NCBI RefSeq assembly: GCF_017308985.1
Contig: NZ_JADWPE010000007.1
Span: forward strand, 248,001-312,000
Reading direction: 5' to 3'
Length of the DNA: 64,000 bases
Source: Lysobacter changpingensis
Lineage (GTDB): Bacteria; Pseudomonadota; Gammaproteobacteria; Xanthomonadales; Xanthomonadaceae
Below the pieces are notes generated by a model. The model saw only the letters and a program-made list of their open reading frames with translations. It did no database searches and was not told the DNA's origin. Both the position numbers and the translations under genes were made by a program. Numbering within the stretch: the first letter of the stretch is position 1; the number at the start of each line of letters is the position of its first letter. Positions 19,824 to 30,010 of this stretch are shown piece by piece.

Positions 19824-21482
19824 ATGACGCCGCTGATCCGCCTGTCCAGCCTCGCCCTCGCCTGCCTCGCCCTCGCCGCGTGTCCCACGGTGCCGAAGGA
19901 GGACGCGGCGCAGCAGGGCAACGCGCCGCCGCTGTTCGACACCTTCGGCGAGCTGCATCGCGACATCGCCACGAAGGTGCCCGGGGCGCAGCGCTATTTC
20001 GACCAGGGCCTGCGGCTGGCCTACGGCTTCAACCATGAGGCCGCCGCGCGCGCCTTCGCCGAGGCCGAACGCCTGGATCCCACCTGCGCGATGTGCGTGT
20101 GGGGCCAGGCGCTGGTGCTGGGGCCGAACATCAACCTGCCGATGTCGCCCGATCTCGCGGCCGACGCGACCACGCTCGCCCTGCGCGCGCAGCAGTTGTC
20201 GAAGAACGCGACGCCCGCCGATCAGGCGCTGATCGCCGCGCTGGTCGAACGTTACGTCACGCCCGCGCCGGAGGACCGCAAGCCGCTCGACGAAGCCTAC
20301 GCGAAGGCGATGGCCGACGCGCACCGCCGGTTCCCCGGCGACGACGACATCGCCACGCTCTACGCCGAATCGCTGATGGACCTGACGCCGTGGGCGTACT
20401 GGAACGCGCAGGGCCAGCCGACGCAGTACACCGACACGCTGCTGGCGACGCTGGAAGGCGTGCTCGAACGCAACCCGCGCCACATCGGCGCGGTGCACTA
20501 CTACATCCACGCGGTGGAAGCCTCCAACGAGCCGCAGCGCGCCGAGCCCTACGCCGACCGCCTGGCCGCGCTCGCGCCCGGCTCGGGCCACCTGGTGCAC
20601 ATGCCGGCGCACGTCTACATCCGCGTGGGCCGCTATCACGACGCGACCTTGAGCAACCTCGCCGCGAGCACCGCCGACAAGGCGTTCCTGGCGGTGTGTC
20701 GCGGCAGCAATGGCGCGTATCCGCTGGGTTACGTACCGCACAACTGGCATTTCGCGGCGATGACCGCGGCGCTGCACGGCTCGCGCACACTCGCGCTCGA
20801 AGCCGCCGACCAGACCGCGCAGCGCGTGGACGCCCAGCAACTGGAAGCGATGAACTTCATGCAGCAGTTCATCGTCGCGCCGCTGTTCGCGCGCGTGCGG
20901 TTCGGCGAGTGGCAGCAGATCCTCGACGCGGAGGCGCCGCCGTCGGACGTGCCGTATCCGAAGGCGATCTGGCACTTCGCGCGCGGCATGGCGCTGGTGC
21001 GCACCGGCAAGCCCGGCGACGCGAAGAAGGAGCTCAAGGCGCTGCAGGCGATCGCGCAGGATCCGGCGATGGAGAAGGTGGTGCTGTGGGATATCAATCG
21101 CGCCGACCGCGTGCTGGACGTGGCGCAGCACATGCTCGCGGGCGAGATCGCGCTGGCGACGAAGCAGACGAAATCGGGACTGGCATCGTTGCGGAAGGCG
21201 GTCGCCGCCGAGGATCTGCTCAACTACAACGAGCCGCCGGACTGGCCGCTGCCGGTGCGCCCGTTCCTCGGCGCGGCGCTGCTCGATGCGGGGCAGGCGA
21301 AGGAAGCCGTCGCGGTGTACGAGGCGGACCTCAAGCGCTTCCCGGAGAACGGCTGGTCGCTGTACGGCCTGGCGCAGGCGCAGCGCAAGCTAAAGCTCAA
21401 GGACGCCGCCGCGGACACCGAGCGCCGGCACGCGGCGGCGTGGCAGTGGGCGGATACGAAGCTGGTGGCGTCGCGGTTCTGA
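19824..21482 (+). CDS. TPR-repeat lipoprotein of unknown function
   Basis: A 552-residue protein with a lipoprotein signal (SSLALACLALAAC; lipobox LAAC, Cys20). The mature part shows helical repeats of TPR type: FDQGLRLAYGFNHEAAARAFAEAERLDP, then several later pairs, and a C-terminal AVAVYEADLKRFPENGWSLYGLAQAQRKL. A CAMCVWG pair and an HYYIHAVEASNEPQRAEPYADRLAALAPGSGH-like region with conserved histidines (split here: HYYIHAVE and GHLVHMPAH) are typical of a widespread uncharacterised family. It is probably anchored to the outer membrane. No partner gene is adjacent; gshA is convergent. Confidence 0.82.
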   Translation: MTPLIRLSSLALACLALAACPTVPKEDAAQQGNAPPLFDTFGELHRDIATKVPGAQRYFDQGLRLAYGFNHEAAARAFAEAERLDPTCAMCVWGQALVLGPNINLPMSPDLAADATTLALRAQQLSKNATPADQALIAALVERYVTPAPEDRKPLDEAYAKAMADAHRRFPGDDDIATLYAESLMDLTPWAYWNAQGQPTQYTDTLLATLEGVLERNPRHIGAVHYYIHAVEASNEPQRAEPYADRLAALAPGSGHLVHMPAHVYIRVGRYHDATLSNLAASTADKAFLAVCRGSNGAYPLGYVPHNWHFAAMTAALHGSRTLALEAADQTAQRVDAQQLEAMNFMQQFIVAPLFARVRFGEWQQILDAEAPPSDVPYPKAIWHFARGMALVRTGKPGDAKKELKALQAIAQDPAMEKVVLWDINRADRVLDVAQHMLAGEIALATKQTKSGLASLRKAVAAEDLLNYNEPPDWPLPVRPFLGAALLDAGQAKEAVAVYEADLKRFPENGWSLYGLAQAQRKLKLKDAAADTERRHAAAWQWADTKLVASRF

Positions 21483-21510
21483 GGGGCGTCGACGTCACCT
21501 CGGCCGTCGA

Positions 21511-21606
21511 CCCGGGTGCGCTGCGCCTACTCGGGCTACAAACGCCCGGGCCTCACGGGCGATCGCAGCTGTTGTAGCCCGGGTGAGGCGAAGCCGCACC
21601 CGGGGG
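21511..21606. repeat. GTAG-type REP arms in reversed order, copy 4
   Basis: A right-type arm (21511-21539, ending CTAC) is followed by a left-type arm (21574-21606, starting GTAG), the opposite order to the other copies. The arms also diverge (GTGAGGCGAAGCCGC in place of GTAAGCGAAGCGC). It fills the gap between the convergent TPR and gshA genes. Confidence 0.7.
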
Positions 21607-21625
21607 CTTTCGCCGACGCCGAACC

Positions 21626-22990
21626 TCAGTACGCGAACTCGCGGAACACCCGGTCGATATCGCCTTGCCACGGCCCGCGATACAGGTCGAGCTTGCGTTC
21701 CGCCGGGGTGATGCCGGCTTCGGCGAACTCCATCATCGGATCGAGGAACACCGTCTCGTCCGCGCCATTCGGATTCAGGCGCGCGCGACGACGCAAACCG
21801 TGCGCGGAAATTTCCAGCGCGCGGCGTGCGAGGTCGAGCACGGTGCCGTTGCGGAACGGCAGCTTCAACGCATGCGCCGGAACGCCGTCGCGCAACGCGT
21901 GGCGTTCGGCGAGGGTGAAGTCCTTCACCAGATCCCACGCCGCATCCAGCGCCGTCTCGTCGTACAGCAACCCGACCCAGAACGCCGGCAGCGCGCAGAT
22001 GCGGTTCCATGGGCCGGAGTCGGCGCCGCGCATCTCCAGATACTTCTTCAGGCGGACTTCGGGGAAGGCGGTGGTGCTGTGGTCGGCCCAGTCGCGCAGC
22101 ACGGGACGATGGCCCGGATACGCCGGCAGCCTGCCGTCGAGGAAATCGCGGAACGACTGCCCGGATGCGTCGATGTACCGCCCGTCGCGGTAGACGAAGT
22201 ACATCGGCACGTCGAGCAGGTAATCGACGTAGCGTTCGAACCCGAAGCCGTCCTCGAACACGAAGTCGAGCAGGCCGGTGCGATCGGCGTCGGTGTCGGT
22301 CCAGATGTGCGAGCGGTAGCTGAGGTATCCGTTCGGCTTGCCTTCCAGGAACGGCGAATCGGCGAACAGCGCGGTCGCGATCGGCTGCAGCGCGAGCGAG
22401 ACCCGGAACTTCTTCACCATGTCGGCCTCGGAGCCGACGTCGAGGTTGACCTGCACCGTGCAGGTGCGGGTCATCATGTCCAGGCCGAGCGAGCCAACCT
22501 TCGGCATGTATTCGCGCATGATCTTGTAGCGGCCCTTGGGCATCCAGGGCATGTCCTCGCGCCGCCACTTGGGCTGGAAACCGACCCCGAGGAAGCCCAG
22601 CCCCATCGGTTCGGCGACGGTGCGCACCTCGCGCAGGTGGCTGTTGGTTTCCGAACAGGTCTGGTGCAGGTTCTCCAGCGGCGCGCCGGACAGTTCCAGC
22701 TGGCCGGCCGGCTCCAGCGACACCGAGGCCGAATCGCGCGTAAGCGCGATGACACGGTCGTGCTCGGTCACCGGCGTCCAGCCGAAGCGGGTCAGCCCCT
22801 TGAGCAGCGCCTCGATCCCGCGCTCGCCGTCGAAGGCCGGCGGACGCAGGTCGGAGATCTGGAAGCCGAACTTCTCGTGCTCGGTGCCGATGCGCCAGTC
22901 CTCCCGCGGCCGGATGCCGGAGCTGAGGAACTCGACGAGCTGGGCCCGATCCTCGATCGGAACATCCTTGACCTGGCTGGGACCGGACAC
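21626..22990 (-). CDS. gshA: Glutamate-cysteine ligase (plant/Xanthomonas type)
   Basis: A 454-residue enzyme of the class found in plants and xanthomonads. It shows [12 protein letters not shown] (substrate- and metal-binding glutamates), [13 protein letters not shown]-like [13 protein letters not shown], the GLGFQPKW-type region [22 protein letters not shown], and [12 protein letters not shown]. It joins glutamate and cysteine, the first step of glutathione synthesis, which the formaldehyde genes at 14-16 kb need. I chose GTG 22990 ([11 protein letters not shown]), which matches relatives and has an AGAGG ribosome-binding site; the frame stays open about 200 bases further upstream. Confidence 0.92.
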   Translation of the reverse strand: MSGPSQVKDVPIEDRAQLVEFLSSGIRPREDWRIGTEHEKFGFQISDLRPPAFDGERGIEALLKGLTRFGWTPVTEHDRVIALTRDSASVSLEPAGQLELSGAPLENLHQTCSETNSHLREVRTVAEPMGLGFLGVGFQPKWRREDMPWMPKGRYKIMREYMPKVGSLGLDMMTRTCTVQVNLDVGSEADMVKKFRVSLALQPIATALFADSPFLEGKPNGYLSYRSHIWTDTDADRTGLLDFVFEDGFGFERYVDYLLDVPMYFVYRDGRYIDASGQSFRDFLDGRLPAYPGHRPVLRDWADHSTTAFPEVRLKKYLEMRGADSGPWNRICALPAFWVGLLYDETALDAAWDLVKDFTLAERHALRDGVPAHALKLPFRNGTVLDLARRALEISAHGLRRRARLNPNGADETVFLDPMMEFAEAGITPAERKLDLYRGPWQGDIDRVFREFAY

Positions 22991-23084
22991 ACGCACCTCT
23001 GGAAGAAAGAAAACCCCGCTGGACCGGTCCATCTGGACGCCCGGACTGTGCAGGTGATCACGCCAGTGTATCGACAGGGCGTGA

Positions 23085-24266
<1,182 letters not shown>

Positions 24267-24279
24267 GCCCCTGAAACCG

Positions 24280-24330
24280 GCGGAGAGGCACGAGAAACGA
24301 GTACTCGTTCCTCTCCACTCGTTCCTCGCT
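24280..24330. repeat. CTCGTTCCTC-type repeat, copy C
   Basis: GAGAGGCACGAGAAACGAGT and ACTCGTTCCTCTCCACTCGT form an inverted repeat in the 63-base gap between the convergent repressor and amylase genes. It contains a perfect ACGAGTACTCGT palindrome and may serve as a bidirectional 3' hairpin. Confidence 0.65.
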
Positions 24331-26012
24331 TATTCCGGCCGCCTCGCGGCCATCAACCGGTCCAGCCCAGCCTTCAGTTCCGGCTGCGTCACGGCAGCGT
24401 CGAGCACGAACACCTCCACGCCATGCGCCGGCACCGTGGCCTCGATCGAACCGCCGCGACGCACCTTCGTTTCGCCACCCGCGATCGCCGCGCGCCACGT
24501 GCCCGGCTGCAGCCACCGCTCCACCTCGAACGTCGCCGCCGCATCGCCCTTGTTGAGCAGCACCAGCGCGATCTGCGAAACGCCCCCGTGCTGGATCACG
24601 CGATAGAACGCCGCGCGGTCGCCCTTCAGTTCGACGTTCAGCTGCAACCCGCGCTGCAGCGCAGGCGTCCGCGCACGGACATGCGCGATGCGCGAGAGGT
24701 TGCGATGGATCGCGTGCGACGGCGCGGCGGCGATGCGCTCCGCGCCGAAGTAGTTGCGGTTGCCGTCATGCTCGGGCTTGCCGCGCATGAAGCCGATTTC
24801 CGAGCCGTAGTATACGACCGGAATGCCGCGCGCGGTGAACAGCCAGTTGTGCGCGTCGATGAAGCCTTCGTCGCTCGCATCGAGACGCGCCATGTCGTGG
24901 TTGTCGTAGAACGTCGCCAGTTCGTACGGATTCGCGTACGGCCCGCCGTCGAGATACAGCCGCCCGGCCAGTTCCTCGAAACCCGCGCGCTCGCGGCCGA
25001 ACACCTTCTCCAGCCCCTGCTTCAGCGGGAAATCCAGCACGCTCACGTTCGCGTTCCGTGCCCAGGTGTGCTCGGCGATCTTCTTCGCGTCGTATTCGAA
25101 CGCCTCGCCGAACATGAACATCCCCGGCTTCTGCCTGCGCATGCGCGCGACGAACTCATGCCAGAACGGATGCGGCAGCCAGCCGATCGTGTCGATGCGG
25201 AACGCATCCGCGCCCTGCCCGATCCACTGCGCGTAGGCGCCGGCGAGATACTCCATCACTTCGGGGTTGTTCTCGTTGAAATCCGACAGCTCCGCCAGGC
25301 CGCCGGACGTGTTGTAGAACCGGTGCAGCGGATTGTTCTTCGGGTCGAGCTTGCCCGGCGGGAGATTCTGGTGATCGGCGACGAGCTTGCCGTCGCGATC
25401 GAACACCTGCCCGTACTTCGGCTGCGGCGTCGGCATCGAGTACGCGGGCGAGCCGTGGTTGCCGACGATGTCGAGCACCAGCTTCATGTCCTGCCCGTGC
25501 ACGGCATCGGCGAGCGCCTTGAAATCCAGGCCCTTGCTCGGCAGGTGTTCGTCGAGCTGGTAGAAATTCACGCCCCAGTAGCCGTGGTAGCCGGTCTTGC
25601 CACCGTCGGTCAGGAAACCGCCCTTCCGCGCCGGCTTTCCGCCGGTGAACGCCTCGTCCGGGTTGTCGACGATCGGCGTGATCCACAGCGCGGTGAAACC
25701 CATGCCGCGGATGTAGTCGAGGTGATCGACGATGCCCTTGAAGTCGCCGCCGAGGTAACCGATGTTGTCGCCGGCGTCGCTGCCGGGCGTGGGACGATCG
25801 AACGTGCGCGTCGCGTCGTTCGGTCCGCCCTGATCGCGATGATCGTTGGACGCATCGCCATTGACGAAGCGATCGGTGACGACGAAGTACACCGCTTCCT
25901 TCGCGAACGGCTCGAGCGTTCCGTAATACTCCGGCGACTGCGCGGCGTGCGCGTTCGGCATCGAAGCGGCGAGCGCGAGCGCGCTCGCAAGGAGGGACAC
26001 GTTCGGACGCAT
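24330..26012 (-). CDS. Secreted GH13 alpha-amylase
   Basis: A 560-residue protein with a signal peptide (VSLLASALALAASMPNAHA). The GH13 regions are in order: GFTALWITPI, DIVGNH, GADAFRIDTIGW with nucleophile Asp274, MFGEAFE with acid/base Glu303, and FYDNHDM with the transition-state Asp. The start of the mature part, EAVYFVVTDRFVNGD, is typical of cyclomaltodextrinase/alpha-amylase-like enzymes. It should cleave starch or maltodextrins in the periplasm or outside. It is the last gene of the minus-strand operon, 14 nt behind the transporter gene. A C-terminal helical tail (about 30 residues, ending LMAARRPE) lies beyond the usual beta domain. Confidence 0.93.
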   Translation of the reverse strand: MRPNVSLLASALALAASMPNAHAAQSPEYYGTLEPFAKEAVYFVVTDRFVNGDASNDHRDQGGPNDATRTFDRPTPGSDAGDNIGYLGGDFKGIVDHLDYIRGMGFTALWITPIVDNPDEAFTGGKPARKGGFLTDGGKTGYHGYWGVNFYQLDEHLPSKGLDFKALADAVHGQDMKLVLDIVGNHGSPAYSMPTPQPKYGQVFDRDGKLVADHQNLPPGKLDPKNNPLHRFYNTSGGLAELSDFNENNPEVMEYLAGAYAQWIGQGADAFRIDTIGWLPHPFWHEFVARMRRQKPGMFMFGEAFEYDAKKIAEHTWARNANVSVLDFPLKQGLEKVFGRERAGFEELAGRLYLDGGPYANPYELATFYDNHDMARLDASDEGFIDAHNWLFTARGIPVVYYGSEIGFMRGKPEHDGNRNYFGAERIAAAPSHAIHRNLSRIAHVRARTPALQRGLQLNVELKGDRAAFYRVIQHGGVSQIALVLLNKGDAAATFEVERWLQPGTWRAAIAGGETKVRRGGSIEATVPAHGVEVFVLDAAVTQPELKAGLDRLMAARRPE

Positions 26013-26026
26013 GCTTGCTGGGCTCC

Positions 26027-27517
26027 TCAATGGACGGTGGTCGCGGCGGCGGCGACGCGCGGTTCCTGCACGCGCAGCACGCACAGGCCGGCGACGACCA
26101 GGCTGATGCCGCCGATGGTCAGCGCCTGGATCGGCGCGCCGCCGAAGAAGTGCCTGAGCAGGAAGCCGAGCAGGCTCGCGGCCACCAGCTGCGGGATGAC
26201 GATGAAGAAATTGAAGATGCCCATGAACACGCCCATCTTCTCGGCGGGCACGCTGTCGGACAGCAGCGCGTACGGCAGCGAAAGGATCGACGCCCATGCG
26301 AAGCCGACGCCGACCATCGACAGCAACAGCCATTGCGGATCACGGATCACGAGGAACGACAGCAATCCCATGCCACCCAGCGTGACGTTCACCAGATGGC
26401 TCACGCGCAGGCCGAGGCGCCGCACCATCCACGGAATCGCGATCGCCGCCAGCGCGGCGAAACCGTTGTACGCCGCGAACAGCACGCCGACCCAGTTCGC
26501 GCCTTCGTTGTACGCGGCCGACGAGGGATCGGTACTGCCGAAATGCACCTGCGTGACCGCGCCGGTGGTGTAGATCCACATCGCGAACAGGGCGAACCAC
26601 GAGAAGAACTGCACGACCGCGAGCTTGCGCATTTCCGACGGCATGTCGTGGAGGTCGCCGACGATCTGCGCCAGCGCGCGGTCGCGCCGCAGGCCGCTGG
26701 CGACGATCAGCGCAAGGCCGTAGCCCGCGAGCAGGCCGGCGAGGATGTACAGCTGCTTGTCCAGCGCGAATCGCCACACACCGAGCGCACCGACGATACC
26801 CGCGATCAGCCATGCGGCGCCGTTGAGTCGCGCGCGTGCGCCGTCGGGTTCGCTGCGCGCGGCGCGCGGTGCGGTGTCCTGCGCGCGCAGCACGTCCGGC
26901 GGATATTCGCGCGTGCGCAACACGGTCCAGCCGACCGCGACCAGCAGCACCGCGCCGCCGAAATAGAACGCGTAACGCACGGTGTCCGGCACTTCGCCCG
27001 GACCCGCGGTATTGCCCACGCCCATCTTCGCGAGGATCCACGGCAACAGGCTGGCGATCACCGAGCCCACGCCGATGAAGAAGCTCTGCATCGCGTAGCC
27101 GCTCGCGCGCTGCGAGGTCGGCAGCTGGTCGCCGACGAACGCGCGGAACGGCTCCATCGAGATGTTGATCGACGCGTCCAGCACCCACAGCAGGCCGGCG
27201 GCGATCCACAGCGTCGGCGAGTTCGGCATGAAGAACAGCGCCAGCGTCGCGAGCACGGCACCGACGAGGAAGTACGGACGACGACGGCCCAGGCGCGTCC
27301 ACGTGCGGTCGGACATGTAGCCGACGATCGGCTGCACGATCAGCCCCGTCAGCGGCGCGGCGATCCACAGCACGGGAATGTCGTCCATGCTCGCGCCGAG
27401 CGTCTGGAAAATGCGGCTGACGTTGGCGTTCTGCAGGGCGAATCCGAACTGGATGCCGAGGAAGCCGAAGCACATGTTCCAGATCTGCCAGAACGACAGC
27501 TGCGGTTTCGTGCTCAT
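26027..27517 (-). CDS. MFS sugar (maltose-type) transporter
   Basis: A 496-residue inner-membrane protein with about twelve hydrophobic helices. The start MSTKPQLSFWQIWNMCFGFLGIQFGFALQNAN and the GPH/SUC-like segments (VGYMSDRTWTRLGRRRPYFL after helix 2) match the maltose/maltodextrin permeases of the alpha-amylase loci in xanthomonads and Caulobacter. It most likely takes up maltose or maltodextrins by proton symport. Its ATG overlaps the stop of the upstream glycosidase-like gene (ATGA), and the amylase gene follows after 14 nt. Confidence 0.9.
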   Translation of the reverse strand: MSTKPQLSFWQIWNMCFGFLGIQFGFALQNANVSRIFQTLGASMDDIPVLWIAAPLTGLIVQPIVGYMSDRTWTRLGRRRPYFLVGAVLATLALFFMPNSPTLWIAAGLLWVLDASINISMEPFRAFVGDQLPTSQRASGYAMQSFFIGVGSVIASLLPWILAKMGVGNTAGPGEVPDTVRYAFYFGGAVLLVAVGWTVLRTREYPPDVLRAQDTAPRAARSEPDGARARLNGAAWLIAGIVGALGVWRFALDKQLYILAGLLAGYGLALIVASGLRRDRALAQIVGDLHDMPSEMRKLAVVQFFSWFALFAMWIYTTGAVTQVHFGSTDPSSAAYNEGANWVGVLFAAYNGFAALAAIAIPWMVRRLGLRVSHLVNVTLGGMGLLSFLVIRDPQWLLLSMVGVGFAWASILSLPYALLSDSVPAEKMGVFMGIFNFFIVIPQLVAASLLGFLLRHFFGGAPIQALTIGGISLVVAGLCVLRVQEPRVAAAATTVH

Positions 27518-29784
27518 CGTGCGGGCGACTCCTTCAGTGGAACGGCATGCAGCGCGCCGATCGCGGCCTCGTTGAGCGGGCCTTCGGCACCGCCCGCGCC
27601 GCCGGTGTAACGGGCGTTGTGGCTCAGGTACGACATGTTGACGCCGTCGCGCAAGGCGAATCGGCAGGACGCGTTGGCGGGCACGCCGATCACGACCGCG
27701 TTGGAGCGCTGCTGCGCCGCGCCGTGCGGCATCACCAGCGTGCCGCGCTGTTCATCCATGCCCTCGCATTGCGCGACCAGCGTCTTCACCGCGGCGGTGA
27801 TGCCGGTGTTGATCGGACCGTGGGTGTTGGTGAAGTCGACACTGAAGGCGTAGCGGCCCGCCGTCGGTGCGCGCCATTGGCGCGGCCATTCGCCGTCGAT
27901 CGCGAGGTCGGCACCGACGCAGCGGGTGGGCGAATGCAGCGATTCGATGCCGCGCTCCACGCGCGTGAGGCTCATGCACTGCTGCGCGTCGCGCATCGGC
28001 AGGTCGATGCTGCGAATTGATGAAGACGCATCCGAACGCAACGTGCCGTCGACGTAAAGGCGCTGGTTCGCGGGAATCCCGATGCGCCAGCTTGTCTCAT
28101 GTTGTATCAATGCGGGCGCATCCGGCGTCGCCGGCGCGAAGGCCGCCGCGTCCAGGGGCGTCGACTTTTGCCGCACGACGCCGCGCTTCGATACCAATCG
28201 AACCGTGTCCCGCGCACCTTCGCGCTCGATGTCGCCGGCGACGAGAAGGTCGCCCTCGATGACAGCGGGCCGCACGAGCACGATCTCCCGCCCCGGCATC
28301 CGCAGCGAAATGCGATCGCGCCGACCGAACAGCATCGGCACGACGTCCGCCGGAATCTTCGGCTCGACGCGTCCGTCCGCACCCAGCCCGAACACGCCTT
28401 CCATCACCATCTGCAGATGGCCCGCGACGGACCACAGCTGCCGCGGCGAATTGACCACCGGCCCGCTCAGCGCGCCGTCGTCCACGTGCACGGCCTGGGT
28501 GACGAGTTCGTAGTTCTCCATGTTCGAACCCGCGAGCGCGGCGCCGCGCATCAGCGAGCGGATCTCGTGCGCGATGCGTCCGGCGTCGTCCAGCTTGCGC
28601 GCGGCACGCAGCGAGTACGCGGAGACGAACGGCCAGATCGCGCGGTTGTGATAGATCGCGATGTCCGGCTGCTGCGGCCAGATCACCGGGCTGCCGGAGT
28701 CGAGCATCGGATAGGTCGCGAGCGCGCGGCGTGCGCGCGATTCCGGCGCGATGCCGCTGTCGACCAGCAGCGACAGACCGAGCAGATCGTACGCCTCGAA
28801 CGGAACCGGATGCGCTGCCGTCCCGATGTAGCTCATGTACAGGCCGCGCTCCTCGCGCCAGAAGCGGTGCCCGATCTGCGTCGCGAGCGCCTGCGCCTGG
28901 CGCGCGTACCCGTCCGCGCGCGCGTCGCCGCGCTCGCGCGCCATGCGTTCGGCCAACCGCAACGCCTGGTGATGCAGCACGTTGGTCGACAGCGCGAAGG
29001 ACTGCGCGAGGAACGCGACGTCGTTCGCGGTCCAGCGCGGGTACGACTGCTCGCGCCAGTCCAGGAACGAGGTTTCGCCGCGATACAACCCCATGTCCGC
29101 GTCGAAGACGAACTGCCGATCCTGCGCGAGCGTATCGGTCAGCGCCTGCCAGACTTCCTCCTTGAAGCGCGCGGCATCGACGTCGCCCGCCGGCGCATCG
29201 AGCAGGCCGCGCGCGGCGAGGAACCACACCACCCGGTCGCTGCTGATCGGCCAGCTGCCGCCGGAACCGGTGTCCTGCACGACGTACGTTCCCCGCGGCG
29301 TGCCAGCGCGCAGGTCGGACAGCTTGAAACGCAGCGCGTTGCGCGTGCGCTCCGGGCGCAGTTGCGCGAGCGCGAGGTCCGCCGCGAACGACAGGTCGCG
29401 CGTCCACACGTAACGCCACTTCTCGCCGGTTTCGAAGCACGAACAGGGAATCGGTCGTCCGTTGTCGTACGCGCTGTCGGAGATGGATTCGACCTGCGCC
29501 CGCGTCAGCTCCTGCTGCGCCAGCGCGAACAGGCCGTCGAACAGTGGGCTGGCGGTGTCGCTGCGCATCGGCTGCGCGGCGATGCGGGTCGCGGCGCCTG
29601 TCTTCGGCTGCAACGACCATCCATCGCCATCCGCCTGCATGCGCGCGGTGGCGCCCTGCCATTGGATCGAATCGCGCCACGGGGTGTCGCCGGCCTGCGG
29701 CGAACCCGCGGCCAGGGTGAGCGCGATGGCCAGCGCGAGGCGTGGCGAGCGGCGCATCGACGGCGCCGGGCGGGCCTGGTTCAT
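27514..29784 (-). CDS. Six-hairpin glycosidase-like secreted protein
   Basis: A 756-residue protein with a signal peptide (MRRSPRLALAIALTLAAGSPQA) after a short leader. Residues about 100-520 look like an (alpha/alpha)6-barrel: WRYVWTRDLSFAADLALA, GSWPISSDRVVWFLAARGLL, WTANDVAFLAQSF, YDLLGLSLLVDSG, IYHNRAIWPFVSAYSLRAA. Such folds occur in glucoamylases, debranching enzymes and trehalases. The C-terminal 200 residues are beta-rich with cysteines. In a maltodextrin operon an alpha-glucan hydrolase is likely, but I cannot place it in one GH family. ATG 29784 has a GGGG ribosome-binding site; ATG 29757 is the alternative. First gene of the minus-strand operon. Confidence 0.75.
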   Translation of the reverse strand: MNQARPAPSMRRSPRLALAIALTLAAGSPQAGDTPWRDSIQWQGATARMQADGDGWSLQPKTGAATRIAAQPMRSDTASPLFDGLFALAQQELTRAQVESISDSAYDNGRPIPCSCFETGEKWRYVWTRDLSFAADLALAQLRPERTRNALRFKLSDLRAGTPRGTYVVQDTGSGGSWPISSDRVVWFLAARGLLDAPAGDVDAARFKEEVWQALTDTLAQDRQFVFDADMGLYRGETSFLDWREQSYPRWTANDVAFLAQSFALSTNVLHHQALRLAERMARERGDARADGYARQAQALATQIGHRFWREERGLYMSYIGTAAHPVPFEAYDLLGLSLLVDSGIAPESRARRALATYPMLDSGSPVIWPQQPDIAIYHNRAIWPFVSAYSLRAARKLDDAGRIAHEIRSLMRGAALAGSNMENYELVTQAVHVDDGALSGPVVNSPRQLWSVAGHLQMVMEGVFGLGADGRVEPKIPADVVPMLFGRRDRISLRMPGREIVLVRPAVIEGDLLVAGDIEREGARDTVRLVSKRGVVRQKSTPLDAAAFAPATPDAPALIQHETSWRIGIPANQRLYVDGTLRSDASSSIRSIDLPMRDAQQCMSLTRVERGIESLHSPTRCVGADLAIDGEWPRQWRAPTAGRYAFSVDFTNTHGPINTGITAAVKTLVAQCEGMDEQRGTLVMPHGAAQQRSNAVVIGVPANASCRFALRDGVNMSYLSHNARYTGGAGGAEGPLNEAAIGALHAVPLKESPAR

Positions 29785-29841
29785 GCAGCATCCCCAACTC
29801 GGTGGCCCATGGTAGTCGGCGGGGGCGACAGGGGCTCGCGC

Positions 29842-29855
29842 TGCATACGTATTCA
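29842..29855. promoter_or_regulatory. Candidate LacI-family operator, copy 1
   Basis: TGCATACGTATTCA, one mismatch from a perfect 14-bp palindrome, in the 226-base divergent region between the glycosidase-like and alpha-glucosidase genes. The identical sequence, inverted, recurs at 33559-33572. A central CG with T/A-rich flanks fits LacI-family sites. Confidence 0.65.
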
Positions 29856-30010
29856 TGGCCGGCGGCGGTCCAGGGCAATGCGCGGCGGGGACGCACCGTG
29901 GAATAGTGCACGCCACCGCGCGCCCCGGGCGCGCATCCGGCTCGGCATGCATGTTCGACATGGACGAGACGGCGGGCACACGCGCAGACGGCGTCGGGAT
30001 GGAAAGGCAG

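Noticed and set aside
21516-22193. Plus-strand frame starting in the REP and running under gshA
   Set aside because: Begins in a repeat and is antisense to a clear glutamate-cysteine ligase gene.
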